Assembly: GCA_041300525.1 (NCBI GenBank) | Contig: JBGLNJ010000001.1 | Coordinates: 372,001-436,000 of the forward strand | Reading direction: 5' to 3' | Length of the DNA stretch: 64,000 bases | From: JBGLNJ01 sp041300525 | GTDB taxonomy: Bacteria; Chloroflexota; Anaerolineae; Fen-1058 | Shown here: piece by piece, positions 49,792 through 58,414 of the stretch | Layout of the letters: every line of letters starts with the position of its first letter | Numbering within the stretch: the first letter of the stretch is position 1 | The notes under the pieces: generated by a model | Seen by the model: only the letters and a program-made list of their open reading frames with translations | Databases searched by the model: none | Told to the model about the DNA's origin: nothing | Translations under genes and position numbers: made by a program

Positions 49792-50907
49792 ATGTTCAAA
49801 TCGGTTTTCGACGAATGGAAAAAGATGGGCCAAGAGGTGGGGCCGGCTTTTCTGGGCCTCCATCTTGTTGTGGGCGTGGCGGCTGTCAGTCGTTATCTGC
49901 ACGGATTTATTCCCGGGCCGATGCTGAACAAAGCCATCAGCGAAGTGCTGGTGGCGGTGGTGTTGGGACTCTATCTTCGCAATGCGCTGGGCGTGTCGGC
50001 CCGCTTGGAGCCTGGAATCAAATTCGCGTTGAACCGCATTTTGCGGCTGGGCATTATCTTGTTGGGCCTGCGGCTCTCTTTGCAAGATGTGACGGCGATG
50101 GGCGTGACGGCGCTCGTGCTGGTGATCGTGTGCATCACGGTCGCGCTGCTGATGTCGTATGTGGCGGGGCGGCTGTTCAAGATTCCCGCGCGATTGGCGG
50201 CCCTCATCGGCGTGGGCACGGCGATTTGCGGCAACTCGGCCATCGTGGCGACTGCGCCCGTCATCGAGGCCAACGAAGACGACATGAGCTTTGCCGTGGC
50301 GACGATTACGTTGTTCGGACTCGTCGCGGTGATTTTCTATCCCATCCTCGGCCACCTGGCGGGCTTGAGCGACCGCGTGTTTGGGCTGTGGGCGGGAACG
50401 GCCGTCAACGACACGTCGCAAGTGGTGGCGGTGGGCGCGGCGTACAGTTCAGCCGCGCTCAACGTAGCGACGGTGGTCAAGCTGATCCGCAATACGTTGA
50501 TGGCGCCGATCATTGTGTTCATCGGCCTGGCCTACCGTCGCGCGGGCCAGCACCGGTTGACGCGCCAGGCTGCCGAAGCGACTCGTCTGACGTTCGGCAA
50601 GTTGGCGCCGTGGTTCGTCCTGGGCTTTTTGTTTCTGGCGTTCGTCCGCACACTGGGTGTGGCCGCGGGCGTGTTGCCGCAAAGCGTAGATCATCCAGGC
50701 GCTTTGCAGACGGCTGCGGCGGGATTAAAGTTTGTTGACGAGGCGGCCAGGTTTTGCATCCTGATGGCGCTGGCGGGCGTGGGGCTGGGCACTCGTCTGC
50801 AAAATATGCGACAGATCGGCCTCAAGCCTTTTGTCGTCGGCTTGTGCGTGGCGGGCATTTTGGCAGTGGTCAGCCTGAGCTTGATTCTATTCGTCGGTTT
50901 GGGGTAG
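49792..50907 (+). CDS. YeiH/UPF0324 family putative sulfate/sulfite exporter
   Basis: A 371-residue membrane protein with about ten helices. The family signature is strong: LNRILRLGIILLGLRLSLQD, ALIGVGTAICGNSAIVATAP, VIEANEDDMSFAVATITLFG, GLWAGTAVNDTSQVVAVGAA and KLIRNTLMAPIIV. Members are annotated as sulfate exporters and appear beside sulfonate/taurine degradation genes. ATG 49792 is placed after AGGATGAG; ATG 49786 is possible. Upstream is a short imperfect repeat region with GACCGCT/GACCGCA units (49719-49780). It would remove inorganic sulfite or sulfate released by a sulfo-lyase. Confidence 0.88.
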   Translation: MFKSVFDEWKKMGQEVGPAFLGLHLVVGVAAVSRYLHGFIPGPMLNKAISEVLVAVVLGLYLRNALGVSARLEPGIKFALNRILRLGIILLGLRLSLQDVTAMGVTALVLVIVCITVALLMSYVAGRLFKIPARLAALIGVGTAICGNSAIVATAPVIEANEDDMSFAVATITLFGLVAVIFYPILGHLAGLSDRVFGLWAGTAVNDTSQVVAVGAAYSSAALNVATVVKLIRNTLMAPIIVFIGLAYRRAGQHRLTRQAAEATRLTFGKLAPWFVLGFLFLAFVRTLGVAAGVLPQSVDHPGALQTAAAGLKFVDEAARFCILMALAGVGLGTRLQNMRQIGLKPFVVGLCVAGILAVVSLSLILFVGLG

Positions 50908-50997
50908 CGCAGGACCAGTTGGCAACTTTTACTTTTGCCAGCAAACCTGCCCGAGCCGAAAACTCGTGATCGGAGGCGGTATAGTTTGAGGTGCTGA

Positions 50998-52260
50998 ATG
51001 GAATTTCGTCTGCCGTATGGCAAAGAACAACTAACTTTTTCTCTGCCCGATGAACGGCGCGCTGAGCGGATTGCTCCGGCGGAAGCTGCACCCGCGCCCG
51101 ATGCTGTTCGAGCGGTGAGCGAGGCGCTCGATGCGCCGTTGGGCGAGGCGCGCCTGGGAAATTTCGCAAGCGCCAAATCGGTGGCGATTGCCGTCAATGA
51201 CAAGACGCGACCGGTACCGCACAAGATTCTCTTGCCGCCTTTGTTGGCGCGGCTAAAAGCGATGGGATTGCCGCGTGAGGCGATCACCTTCATCGTCGCG
51301 GTCGGCACTCATGCTCCGATGCCGCCGGGCGAATTCGCCAGCGTCATTCCCCCGGACATTCTCGAATGGCATACCGTCATCAGCCATGACCCCGACGACA
51401 AGGCTGGCCTGGTTAATCTGGGCGCGACGCAACGCGGCACGCCGGTGTGGATCAATCGGCGATTCGCGCAAGCCGATTTGCGCATCGTCGTCGGCAATAT
51501 CGAGCCACACCAGTTCCAGGGCTTTTCCGGCGGATACAAGACGGCGGCGATTGGGCTGGCGGGCAAGGACACCGTCAATCACAATCACTCGATGATGACC
51601 GACCCGAACGCCGTCCCGCTGCGTTTTGACGACAACCCGCCGCGCCAGGACATTGAAGAGATGGGCCGCATGATCGGCGTGCATTTTGCGCTCAACGCGG
51701 TGGTGAACGAAAGCAAGCAGATCGTGCAGGTGCTGGCTGGAGAACCGGGCGAGGTGATGCGGCACGGCATTCCGCTCGCGCGCCAGATTTATCAGGTGGA
51801 GGTGCGCTCGCCGTTTGACCTCATCATCGCTTCGCCGGGCGGGCATCCCAAAGACATCAACCTGTATCAGGCGCAAAAGGCATTGGCGCACGCATCGCTG
51901 GTGATGAAAGACGGAGGCACGGTGATTCTCGTGGCCGCGTGCCCCGAAGGCACAGGGAGCAAAAGCTACGAGCAGTGGATGCAAGATGTGACCTCATACG
52001 AGGCGGTGTTTGAGAAATTCAAGCGCGAGGGGTTTCGCGTGGGGCCGCACAAGGCGTACCAGATCGCGCGCGACGCCAGCCGCGTGCGAGTGGTGATGCT
52101 TTCGCAGATGCCGCCCGACTTGGTCAAGCGGCTGCTGCTGACGCCGGTAGCCGGCCTTGGCCAGGCGCTGTCTCTTGCGCTCGGCGATTTGCCTTTCGGC
52201 GCTCGCGTGGGCGTGATGCCGATGGCGAATTCGACGATTCCTGTGATACGTGAAACGTAA
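50998..52260 (+). CDS. larA: Nickel-pincer-dependent racemase of the LarA family
   Basis: A 420-residue protein. The key residues of L. plantarum LarA (H108, H174, K184, H200) are all found with a constant offset of three: H105 in VAVGTHAPMPPGEF, H171 in NIEPHQFQGFSGGY, K181 in GGYKTAAIGLAGKD and H197 in VNHNHSMMTDP. NDKTRP is also present. LarA interconverts D- and L-lactate; relatives act on other 2-hydroxy acids. No larB, larC or larE cofactor genes are in the window. In this cluster it could epimerise a 2-hydroxy acid such as sulfolactate, but lactate is equally possible. The start follows TGAGGTGCTGA. Confidence 0.9.
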   Translation: MEFRLPYGKEQLTFSLPDERRAERIAPAEAAPAPDAVRAVSEALDAPLGEARLGNFASAKSVAIAVNDKTRPVPHKILLPPLLARLKAMGLPREAITFIVAVGTHAPMPPGEFASVIPPDILEWHTVISHDPDDKAGLVNLGATQRGTPVWINRRFAQADLRIVVGNIEPHQFQGFSGGYKTAAIGLAGKDTVNHNHSMMTDPNAVPLRFDDNPPRQDIEEMGRMIGVHFALNAVVNESKQIVQVLAGEPGEVMRHGIPLARQIYQVEVRSPFDLIIASPGGHPKDINLYQAQKALAHASLVMKDGGTVILVAACPEGTGSKSYEQWMQDVTSYEAVFEKFKREGFRVGPHKAYQIARDASRVRVVMLSQMPPDLVKRLLLTPVAGLGQALSLALGDLPFGARVGVMPMANSTIPVIRET

Positions 52261-52310
52261 TGCGGGATACGTGAACTCGACGTTTTACGTTTCACGCCCA
52301 TGGAAAGAAC

Positions 52311-53072
52311 ATGAACACTACGACACTCCGCAATCCTCATCTCGAAGGCGAATCTTTCTTCTGGCAAGCCGGGCCGACCGGCGTCTTGCTGATTCACGGT
52401 TACACGGCGACGACGGCCGAGGTGCGCCTGCTGGGCAGGTACTTGCACGAGCGGGGCTATACGGTATCCGGGCCGCTGTTGCCCGGCCATCGCACGTCGC
52501 CGGAAGACATGAACCGCTGCCGCTGGCAAGATTGGTCGGGCGCGGTCGAGGCGGCTTATCAGCAGCTCAAAGCCAGCTGCGAGCGTGTGTTCATCGGGGG
52601 CGAGTCTATGGGGGCGGTGTTGGCGCTCTATGCGGCCAGCGAACACCCCGAAGCGTCCGGCCTTGTCTTGTACGCGCCGGCGTTGCTGACGCCCGCACAT
52701 GTGATGATCGTGGCGCGTCTGCTTTCGCCGTTCCGGCCTTACCTGGCAAAGGGCGCCGGACGGCCCAGCGCGGCGGATGAGCGTTGGCAGGGCTACCCGG
52801 TCAATCCTTTGCGCGCGGCAGTGCAGTTGGGCAATCTGCAACGCGAGGCCCTGCGCCGGTTGCTGCGCATCCATCAACCCGTTTTCGTCGCGCAAGGACG
52901 TTGGGACGAGGCGATTGATCCGCGCAGTGGCGAGGTCATTTTGCGCGAGACGGCCTCGACGGTGAAAGAGCTGCACTGGCTGGAACATTCCACGCACTGC
53001 GTCATCCTGGATCAGGAATGGGAGCAGGCGTCAGAGCTGGCGCTGCGGTTCATGCAGCGATTACGGGTATAA
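52311..53072 (+). CDS. Alpha/beta hydrolase, Est30/monoglyceride-lipase-like carboxylesterase
   Basis: A 253-residue hydrolase. The oxyanion segment is VLLIHGYTATTAEVRLLGRY, the nucleophile elbow is GGESMGA (S99), and the late catalytic histidine is in LEHSTHCVILDQEW (H229); QGRWDEAIDP holds the acid. A short helical cap lies around residues 120-170. The fold is that of Geobacillus Est30 and bacterial monoacylglycerol lipases. The ATG at 52311 follows GGAAAG. Between the acid-catabolism genes and another MFS gene, it might free a glycoside or glycerol ester before uptake or breakdown, but no substrate can be named. Confidence 0.85.
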   Translation: MNTTTLRNPHLEGESFFWQAGPTGVLLIHGYTATTAEVRLLGRYLHERGYTVSGPLLPGHRTSPEDMNRCRWQDWSGAVEAAYQQLKASCERVFIGGESMGAVLALYAASEHPEASGLVLYAPALLTPAHVMIVARLLSPFRPYLAKGAGRPSAADERWQGYPVNPLRAAVQLGNLQREALRRLLRIHQPVFVAQGRWDEAIDPRSGEVILRETASTVKELHWLEHSTHCVILDQEWEQASELALRFMQRLRV

Positions 53073-53123
53073 TCACGGATAATCCTCAGCAATTTGCCCA
53101 TCAACGGTCGAAAGGAGTCACTC

Positions 53124-54584
53124 ATGCAACGCACATTCCACTGGTACGATTACATCTCCATCAACATCTATTACCTCGGCCTCTCTACGCTTTCCCAGAC
53201 GATGGCCCCGCTCGTCGTGCCGTTGCTTGTCCAGCAGTTTGTGGGCGAGCAGCAAAAGGCCACGTTGTATGGCGCGATTCGCCTGTGGGGGCTGATGGTG
53301 GCGCTGCTGGCGCAGGCGCTGTGGGGGATGCTCTCGGATCGCAGCACGTCGCGCTTTGGCCGCCGCCGCCCGTTCATCTTGCTCGGCACACTGGCCGACC
53401 TGGGCTTTATCGCGGCCATTGGCTTTTCGGCCGGCCTCAGCGGGATGAGCGGCTACGGGCTGCTCTTTGCGGCGTACCTGCTGCTCCAGGTCTCGTCCAA
53501 CGCGGCGCACGGCGCGCAACAAGGGCTGATCCCCGACCTGGTGCCAGACAACCGGCGCGGCCGCTTTTCCGCGCTCAAGGCGCTGTTCGAGGTGCCGCTG
53601 CCGGTGATCCTGGTGTCGTTCACGGTCGCCAAGCTGATCGGCGCGGGAAACATGTGGGGCGGCATCCTGGTGGCAACCGGCGTGTTGATACTGTCCATGT
53701 TGCTGACGATGCTGGCGCAAGAAGTGCCGCTTCAAGAAAAGCCGCCGGCGCTCCGCGAAGCGTGGTCGCCCTTTTTGCGGCTGGTCTTGATGACAGGCCT
53801 GTTCACCGTCATCATCCTGGGCCTGGGCGAGATCGTCAAGCTGATCGGACGACTGATGGAAGGCGTCACGTCCACAGCGACGCTATTCCTCGTCATGGGC
53901 GCGGCGGGACTGGCGGCGATGGCGATTGCGGTGGCATTGGGCGTGTGGGTCAGCGTCCGCATCAGCGTGGGCCAGGCCGCGCAAGGCGTGGAGCGTTCTT
54001 CCTTTATGTGGTGGGTCGTCAACCGGCTGGCTTTTCTGGTGGGAGCAATCAACCTGACGACATTTGTCGTGTACTTTTTGCAAGCCCGCTTGAATTTGCC
54101 CCGAGAAAAAGCCGCCGGGCCGGCGGCCACGTTGATGTTGATCGTCGGCGTGTTCATCATGGTCTTTGCGCTCGTCAGCGGCTGGCTGGCCGACCGATTC
54201 TCTCACAAGCGGCTCGTCGCCATCGCGGGCATCGTCGCGGCGCTGGGCACGCTCATCGCCATCCTCGCCCCCGACCTGACCTTCATCTACCTCGGCGGGT
54301 GCTTGATCGGCATGGCGACGGGCGCCTTTTACACCGCCAACTGGGCGTTGGGCACCGAGCTGGTTCCGAAAGCGGAAGCGGGGCGCTACCTGGGCATCTC
54401 GAACCTGGCCGGCGCGGGCGCGGGCGCGGTGGGCGCCTACATCGGCGGGCCGATTGCCGATTACTTTACCATTCATGCGCCACAGTCGCCGGGCTTGGGG
54501 TACGTCTTGCTCTTTGCGATTTACGGGGTGTTGTTCCTGCTGTCCATCGTCGCGCTCGTCCGGGTGAAGGAGCCGGGTCGGTAG
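53124..54584 (+). CDS. MFS transporter (third; sugar/SLC45-like)
   Basis: A 486-residue transporter starting at ATG 53124, 6 bases after AAAGGAG. YYLGLSTLSQTMAPLVVPLL begins helix 1, DRSTSRFGRRRPFILLGTLA is the loop 2-3 motif with extra basic residues, and RRGRFSALKALFEVPLPVIL is after helix 4. It is larger than the other two MFS proteins and resembles glycoside-pentoside-hexuronide or SLC45-like carriers. TATAAT at 53068-53073, overlapping the esterase stop, could be a promoter of its own. No convincing terminator is seen after it. Confidence 0.86.
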   Translation: MQRTFHWYDYISINIYYLGLSTLSQTMAPLVVPLLVQQFVGEQQKATLYGAIRLWGLMVALLAQALWGMLSDRSTSRFGRRRPFILLGTLADLGFIAAIGFSAGLSGMSGYGLLFAAYLLLQVSSNAAHGAQQGLIPDLVPDNRRGRFSALKALFEVPLPVILVSFTVAKLIGAGNMWGGILVATGVLILSMLLTMLAQEVPLQEKPPALREAWSPFLRLVLMTGLFTVIILGLGEIVKLIGRLMEGVTSTATLFLVMGAAGLAAMAIAVALGVWVSVRISVGQAAQGVERSSFMWWVVNRLAFLVGAINLTTFVVYFLQARLNLPREKAAGPAATLMLIVGVFIMVFALVSGWLADRFSHKRLVAIAGIVAALGTLIAILAPDLTFIYLGGCLIGMATGAFYTANWALGTELVPKAEAGRYLGISNLAGAGAGAVGAYIGGPIADYFTIHAPQSPGLGYVLLFAIYGVLFLLSIVALVRVKEPGR

Positions 54585-54790
54585 ATAGACCCGCACGCAA
54601 AAAAAAGTTCTCTAGTGTCCTTGAATCCGCAATCCATTATCGCTTGGCATGGTCAATCAGTCCCTTTGTCATATCGTCTGCGATGGGAGCAAGATGGCAC
54701 ATGTCGTACAGTGGCTTTCTACGGCTTGTTTAGAGCAAGCTCGTATGCTCGCGGGCCGAGGTTGTTGCAAGGTCGAGGAGTTCCAGCCCA

Positions 54791-55105
54791 GTGTCCGGCG
54801 GCTCGTCGGTTGATGTGTCGCAGATCAAAATGACCTATCGCGACAAGAATATCAACCAAGACATCCCGTTTCTATCCTCGACCGGTCCTACCAATTCCAC
54901 GTACGTCGTAACTCAACCGGACGGTGTTACGCTGTTGACCATCCTGGACACGGGCAAATTGGCCAAGTTCAACGTCGCGCCGCCAGCCGACATTAATACC
55001 CCTTATCACACTTTCGCGCTGGAAATCAAACCGCCAACGGGTGGCGTCCTCCTGCTAGAGCGCACCTGCCCGGCCAGAATTGACCAAGTGACCGACCTGA
55101 ATTAG
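54791..55105 (+). pseudogene. Archaellin (FlaB/ArlB)-like C-terminal half, 5' truncated
   Basis: About 104 codons are open from GTG 54791. They encode SSVDVSQIKMTYRDKNI, TYVVTQPDGVTLLTILDTGK, then FALEIKPPTGGVLLLERTCP and ARIDQVTDLN at the end. This is the C-terminal beta-barrel pattern of archaeal flagellins, whose last residues typically read IEIKPPxGxxLxIERTxPxxIxxVxDL. The N-terminal class III signal peptide and hydrophobic helix (~90 residues) are missing, no ribosome site is visible, and sequence before 54790 is not archaellin-like. A strong terminator follows. Best read as a relic of an archaellin gene; expression as a free domain is possible but unlikely. Confidence 0.7.
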
Positions 55106-55128
55106 AACGCCGGCGCCCGACCATGACC

Positions 55129-55167
55129 CACATCGGCCAGGCTCATCGCCTGGCCGATGTGCTTTTT
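55129..55167 (+). terminator. Strong rho-independent terminator after the archaellin relic
   Basis: A perfect 14-bp stem (CACATCGGCCAGGC at 55129-55142 with GCCTGGCCGATGTG at 55148-55161), loop TCATC and CTTTTT at 55162-55167. Such a strong terminator suits a highly expressed single gene such as an archaellin. Position 55168-55286 shows only a possible -10 (TACACT, about 55219). Confidence 0.85.
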
Positions 55168-55286
55168 GCCTGAAATCATCCGGTAACGCTAACGAAACTC
55201 TCACGCGGCCTCATTTAGGCTACACTGTCATCATCATCCTTTGAATGGCGTGATGGGCTTTACCGCCGTTCAGAAAAGAGACCCGC

Positions 55287-58200
55287 ATGACATCCAGCAA
55301 ACTCGGCAAATTCTGCGACAGCCTCATCGAAGCCGGTTGGCTGCTCGCCGCCATCGTCGCCCCGTTGTTCTTCAACGTCTATTCCAGCCGCAATATTGAG
55401 CCGGACAAGATCGCCGTGCTGCGCGCGATCGTCGCAGTCATGGCGGCGGCCTGGTTGATCCAGTGGATTGATCAACGCGCCGCCGCGCGGTCAACAGCAA
55501 CGCCCATCCTGCGCGCGCCATTCGTCGCGCCGACGCTCGCGCTGATCGCGATCAATTTTCTCGCCACGTTTACGTCGCTCGCGCCGCGCACATCATTCTT
55601 CGGCCAACACATCCGCCCTGAAGGTTTGCATACCCTCCTCGCATACGCGCTCGTATTCTTTATGGTCGCGCGCGGGCTGCGCACCCGCCGGCAACTCGAC
55701 CGATTGATCACTGCGATCATTTTGACCAGCCTGCCGGTCGGGGCGTATGGCATTCTGCAAAAGCTGCAACTCGATCCGATGCAATGGACTGGCGATATGT
55801 CGGCGCGCGTCGGCGCGAATCTGGGCAATCCGATCTTTCTCGGCGCTTACTTGATCATGGTGTTCTGTCTCACGCTCGGCCTTCTGATCGAAACCGGACG
55901 GGCAGCCCGACGTCAGCCAGCACGTATCGTCGCGCTGGCCGGCATCGCACTCGTCCAGGCCGTGGCCATTGTGCTCTCTGGCAGCCGCGGACCGTGGGTC
56001 GGCTGGCTGGCCGGGTTGTTCATATTCGCGCTGTTAATCGCTCTAGCGACACGCCGCCGCCGTGTGATCTGGAGCGTGATCGGGTTGAGCGCCGCTGGCG
56101 CGATCGCCCTCGGCGCATTGAACATTCCCAACACGCCGCTGGAACCGCTTCGCTCCCTGCCGACCATCGGCGCGTTGGGCCATCTGTTCGAAGGCGAAAG
56201 CGGCACCGGCCAAGTCCGCACGTTGATCTGGCAAGGCGACGCCCAATTGATCTTTGGCCGCACGCCCATTCACGATCCCGACGGCGCAACCGATCGCTTC
56301 GACGCGCTGCGCCCGCTCGTCGGCTACGGCCCAGACGCGATGTATCTCGCCTTCAGCCAGGTGATGCCGCCTGAACTGGCCGCTCTGCACGGCCGCGAGA
56401 CGCTCAGCGATCGCAGCCACAACGAAACGTGGGACACGTTGATCAACACCGGGTTCGCCGGTTTGATCGCTTATCAATGGTTATTCCTCAGCCTGTTTCT
56501 TTGCGGCCTGCGGTGGATTGGACTGCTGACAACCCAACGCCAGCGCAATGGGTTTATTGCGTTGTGGATCGGCCTGGGCACAGCCGGTGGATTAGCGGCA
56601 TTGCTCTTGAATCAAGTAAGGTATTTGGGGCTGGCCATGCCCGTCGGCAATGTGATCGGCCTGCTGGTTTATCTCGCCATCTTTGCGCTGACCGAAGGAC
56701 GCTCCAACCAACCGACCGCGCTGCGCGCCGATCAAGTTTTGATCATTGCGCTGTTGTCCGGCGTGATGGCGCACTATATCGAAACACAGTTCGGCCTGGC
56801 CGTCGCCGGCACGCGCATCACGTTCTGGGTGTTTGCCGCCATGCTGGTCGCCCTCGGATCCAAGCCGCTTACAGCCGGGTGGCAAGAACCTGCGCCCGCG
56901 GCCGTGCGGCCGTCGCGCGCGACCGCAACCAGCTACGGGCTGATCGTCGCCGTCATCCTCACCACCCTGGCGTATGAATTCATCACGCGCAACCACGGCC
57001 TGACTGATCCCTTGGCGATTGTGTGGCGCGCGCTGACCTTCGATCTGGCCAAGAGCGCCACATCGTACGCGATCGTTGGTTTGCTGGTGTTGACGTGGGG
57101 CCTGTCAAGCCTGATTGTTTGGTCGAGTCTTTCAAACGCGCGCCGCGCCTGGATCGCAGCGGTCTCGCTGGGCTTGCCGATCGTGTTCGCGCTGGGTCTG
57201 GCCGCGCAGTTAGCGGCCTTAATCACGGTGCCGTTGCCGATCAACCAGGCCTACGGTGATGCGCTGGTCTATGGCCGTCAATTAACGGGCCTCTTTGACT
57301 CTTACATCATCGGGTTGCTCGGGTTGATGACGTTGATGGCGGTGGCCTTGCTGGTCGAGTCGAACCTGACCCGCGCTAAGCGGCCGACCAAGATGTGGAG
57401 CGCGATCGCAGTTGCGCCGATCGCCGTGATTGCAGCGATCTGGATCAACACCGTCAATCTCGATCCGATCCGCGCAGATATTTTTTATAAATTGGGGCAA
57501 GAGTACGTCAACTATCCCGAGGCGGCGGCGGTGCTGCACAAGCAAGCGGTGCTGCTTGCGCCGAGTGAAGATTTTTATTACCTGGAACTGGGCGACGCCC
57601 TGCGCAAAAAAGCCAATAGATCCGATCCCGAAGCGGCCTCGATCTTGAACGATCAATCGCAAGTGACCGACTTTATGAATCTAGATCAGGCTCGCACGAT
57701 CGGGTTGGGGCGTGACGATGCGCTGTATGCCGCGCTGCTGATGTTGTGGCGCGCGCGCGACCTCAATCCACTGTACGCCGATCACACCCTCAACCTCGCG
57801 CGGTTCTTTGTGCCCGATCTGCCGGTCAATACCGATCCGCGGCGCGCGCTCGTTGAGCGATCAAATGAATATTACGCGCAAGCGCTGCGTCTGCGCCCGT
57901 TGAATGTGCTGTTCTGGAACGAGTGGGCCGAGTTCGATCTGACGTACAGGGACGATCCCGATAGCGCGTTGACGAAACTGACGGAATCGCTCCGGCTCGA
58001 TCCAAAGTTTAACGAAACGCACATGGCCCTGGGCAAAACCTATTCGGCCAGGCAAGACCTCGATCGGGCTGCCGCAGCCTATCGGCAGGCGCTCGACCTC
58101 CGGCCCGACCTGCCCGCAGCCCGCAGTAAACTCGCGTTCGTCTACCATCAGCAGGGCAATCTCGCCGGAGCGCTCGAGTCGTTTCACGCCTATATCGCCC

Positions 58201-58391
58201 TCGCGCCCGACGCGCCCAATGTGTGGGAAGCGCACAAGAACCTGGCGCTGATTTACAAGCAGATGGGCGACCTGCCCAAGGCCCTCAGCGAAGCGCAGAT
58301 CGCAGCCCAACTGGCCCCCGACGAGGCTCGGTCCCAGTTGAACGAATGGGTCGAACAATTGCGGGAACTCGCTTCGCATGCCACGCAATGA
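55287..58391 (+). CDS. O-antigen ligase-like (Wzy/WaaL family) membrane protein with C-terminal TPRs
   Basis: A 1,034-residue protein. About 14 hydrophobic helices cover residues 15-700. The O-antigen ligase/polymerase core includes FGQHIRPEGLHTLLAYALVF, MGNPIFLG-like GANLGNPIFLGAYLIMVFCL and the external loop around SRGPWVGWLAGLF. LSDRSHNETWDTLINTGFAG carries the conserved RxHNxxL-like site used by these enzymes on lipid-linked glycans. Residues ~770-1020 hold four or so TPR units (LGKTYSARQDLDRAAAAYRQ, LAFVYHQQGNLAGALESFHA). Such proteins join or polymerise glycans from a polyprenyl carrier; some act as protein O-oligosaccharyltransferases. The acceptor is unknown. It overlaps the next gene region. 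Confidence 0.82.
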   Translation: MTSSKLGKFCDSLIEAGWLLAAIVAPLFFNVYSSRNIEPDKIAVLRAIVAVMAAAWLIQWIDQRAAARSTATPILRAPFVAPTLALIAINFLATFTSLAPRTSFFGQHIRPEGLHTLLAYALVFFMVARGLRTRRQLDRLITAIILTSLPVGAYGILQKLQLDPMQWTGDMSARVGANLGNPIFLGAYLIMVFCLTLGLLIETGRAARRQPARIVALAGIALVQAVAIVLSGSRGPWVGWLAGLFIFALLIALATRRRRVIWSVIGLSAAGAIALGALNIPNTPLEPLRSLPTIGALGHLFEGESGTGQVRTLIWQGDAQLIFGRTPIHDPDGATDRFDALRPLVGYGPDAMYLAFSQVMPPELAALHGRETLSDRSHNETWDTLINTGFAGLIAYQWLFLSLFLCGLRWIGLLTTQRQRNGFIALWIGLGTAGGLAALLLNQVRYLGLAMPVGNVIGLLVYLAIFALTEGRSNQPTALRADQVLIIALLSGVMAHYIETQFGLAVAGTRITFWVFAAMLVALGSKPLTAGWQEPAPAAVRPSRATATSYGLIVAVILTTLAYEFITRNHGLTDPLAIVWRALTFDLAKSATSYAIVGLLVLTWGLSSLIVWSSLSNARRAWIAAVSLGLPIVFALGLAAQLAALITVPLPINQAYGDALVYGRQLTGLFDSYIIGLLGLMTLMAVALLVESNLTRAKRPTKMWSAIAVAPIAVIAAIWINTVNLDPIRADIFYKLGQEYVNYPEAAAVLHKQAVLLAPSEDFYYLELGDALRKKANRSDPEAASILNDQSQVTDFMNLDQARTIGLGRDDALYAALLMLWRARDLNPLYADHTLNLARFFVPDLPVNTDPRRALVERSNEYYAQALRLRPLNVLFWNEWAEFDLTYRDDPDSALTKLTESLRLDPKFNETHMALGKTYSARQDLDRAAAAYRQALDLRPDLPAARSKLAFVYHQQGNLAGALESFHAYIALAPDAPNVWEAHKNLALIYKQMGDLPKALSEAQIAAQLAPDEARSQLNEWVEQLRELASHATQ

Positions 58392-58414
58392 GTATGCCGA
58401 GGGGGGAAGCGCCC

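Noticed and set aside
54615..54833. A 72-codon open frame before the archaellin relic
   Set aside because: No recognisable domain, no ribosome site and odd composition. The sequence at 54585-54790 looks like non-coding debris.
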